From: an uncultured Prevotella sp.
Lineage (GTDB): Bacteria > Bacteroidota > Bacteroidia > Bacteroidales > Bacteroidaceae
Assembly (NCBI GenBank): GCA_900553595.1
Contig: USEC01000042.1
Span: 1-14,855 of the forward strand
Reading direction: 5' to 3'
Length of the DNA stretch: 14,855 bases
Shown one piece after another: positions 14,618 to 14,855 of this stretch (positions are counted from its first letter, which is position 1; each line of letters begins with the position of its first letter). Below the pieces are notes generated by a model. That model was given only the letters and a program-made list of their open reading frames with translations. It was not told the DNA's origin and did not search any database. The position numbers were made by a program, and so were the translations under genes.

Positions 14618-14855
14618 AAGAAATCTATTAAAATCAGTTTATAATCGAATTAAACTATTGGTGCAATAAAATTACGATACCGGTTTTAGAGGAAAATCTT
14701 TTGCCGTCTGTAGTCAAACAACCATTTCTCTCTGTCAATACTTTTCGGCTCGGACAGCGGCGACAATGACCTTACTTACAAACCGGAAAATTAAATATGC
14801 CTACAAATTTAGATAAAATTTCCGAATTATAAGCCAGTTGGGATAAAAAACAGAA
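14618..14855 (-). promoter_or_regulatory. AT-rich upstream region of the sugar permease gene
   Basis: No gene is visible here. On the minus strand TAAATTTG (14811-14804) is an exact TAnnTTTG box but lies ~190 bases from the ATG, and TAATTTTA (~14672-14679) is a one-mismatch box ~55 bases from it, with TTTT 18 bases before that. Either could be the permease promoter. I see no clear operator, terminator or riboswitch. Confidence 0.3.

Overview
This window looks like chromosomal DNA of a Bacteroidales bacterium, most likely Prevotella or a close relative. The evidence is the conserved gene run ftsX - DUF3098 - uppP - truB - queA - folK, promoter -7 boxes of the Bacteroidetes form TAnnTTTG, a secreted protein ending in the short 'GIFNMQGQ...GLPAGLYIVNGRK' tail typical of Prevotella surface proteins, and weak Shine-Dalgarno sequences.

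Layout. 1-229 is a non-coding leader that opens with a run of ten G. 230-2948 (+) holds an 811-residue secreted, probably carbohydrate- or host-binding protein, then a 63-residue peptide gene, closed by a very strong hairpin terminator (2973-3041). About 800 bases without a gene (3042-3844) are filled by three large, partly nested palindromes that look like interspersed extragenic repeats. 3845-8269 (-) is a tightly packed operon: ftsX (divisome/peptidoglycan), a small DUF3098 membrane protein, uppP (lipid carrier recycling), truB and queA (tRNA modification) and folK (folate). A divergent radical SAM gene (8427-9206, +) of the COG0731 type follows.

9283-11833 (-) is an AT-richer insertion carrying a type II restriction-modification system: a C5-cytosine methyltransferase with a Cys4 insertion in its target recognition region, then a PD-(D/E)xK endonuclease. 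Two things stand out. First, the 267-base gap between the two genes encodes what looks like an independent ~180-nt structured RNA, with its own -7 box, an extended hairpin made of five nested stems, and an intrinsic terminator, all upstream of the endonuclease. Second, the methyltransferase has a ~190-nt leader in which three tiny ORFs are chained by stop-start (ATGA) overlaps and a fourth is joined the same way to the methyltransferase start. Both could time nuclease against methylase expression. This is the best candidate for an undescribed system here, and it is inference from sequence alone.

11922-14617 (-) holds two membrane transporters, a MATE-family exporter and a FucP/GluP-type sugar MFS permease. 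14618-14855 is AT-rich non-coding DNA with possible promoter elements only. I found no tRNA, rRNA, CRISPR array, transposase or integrase.
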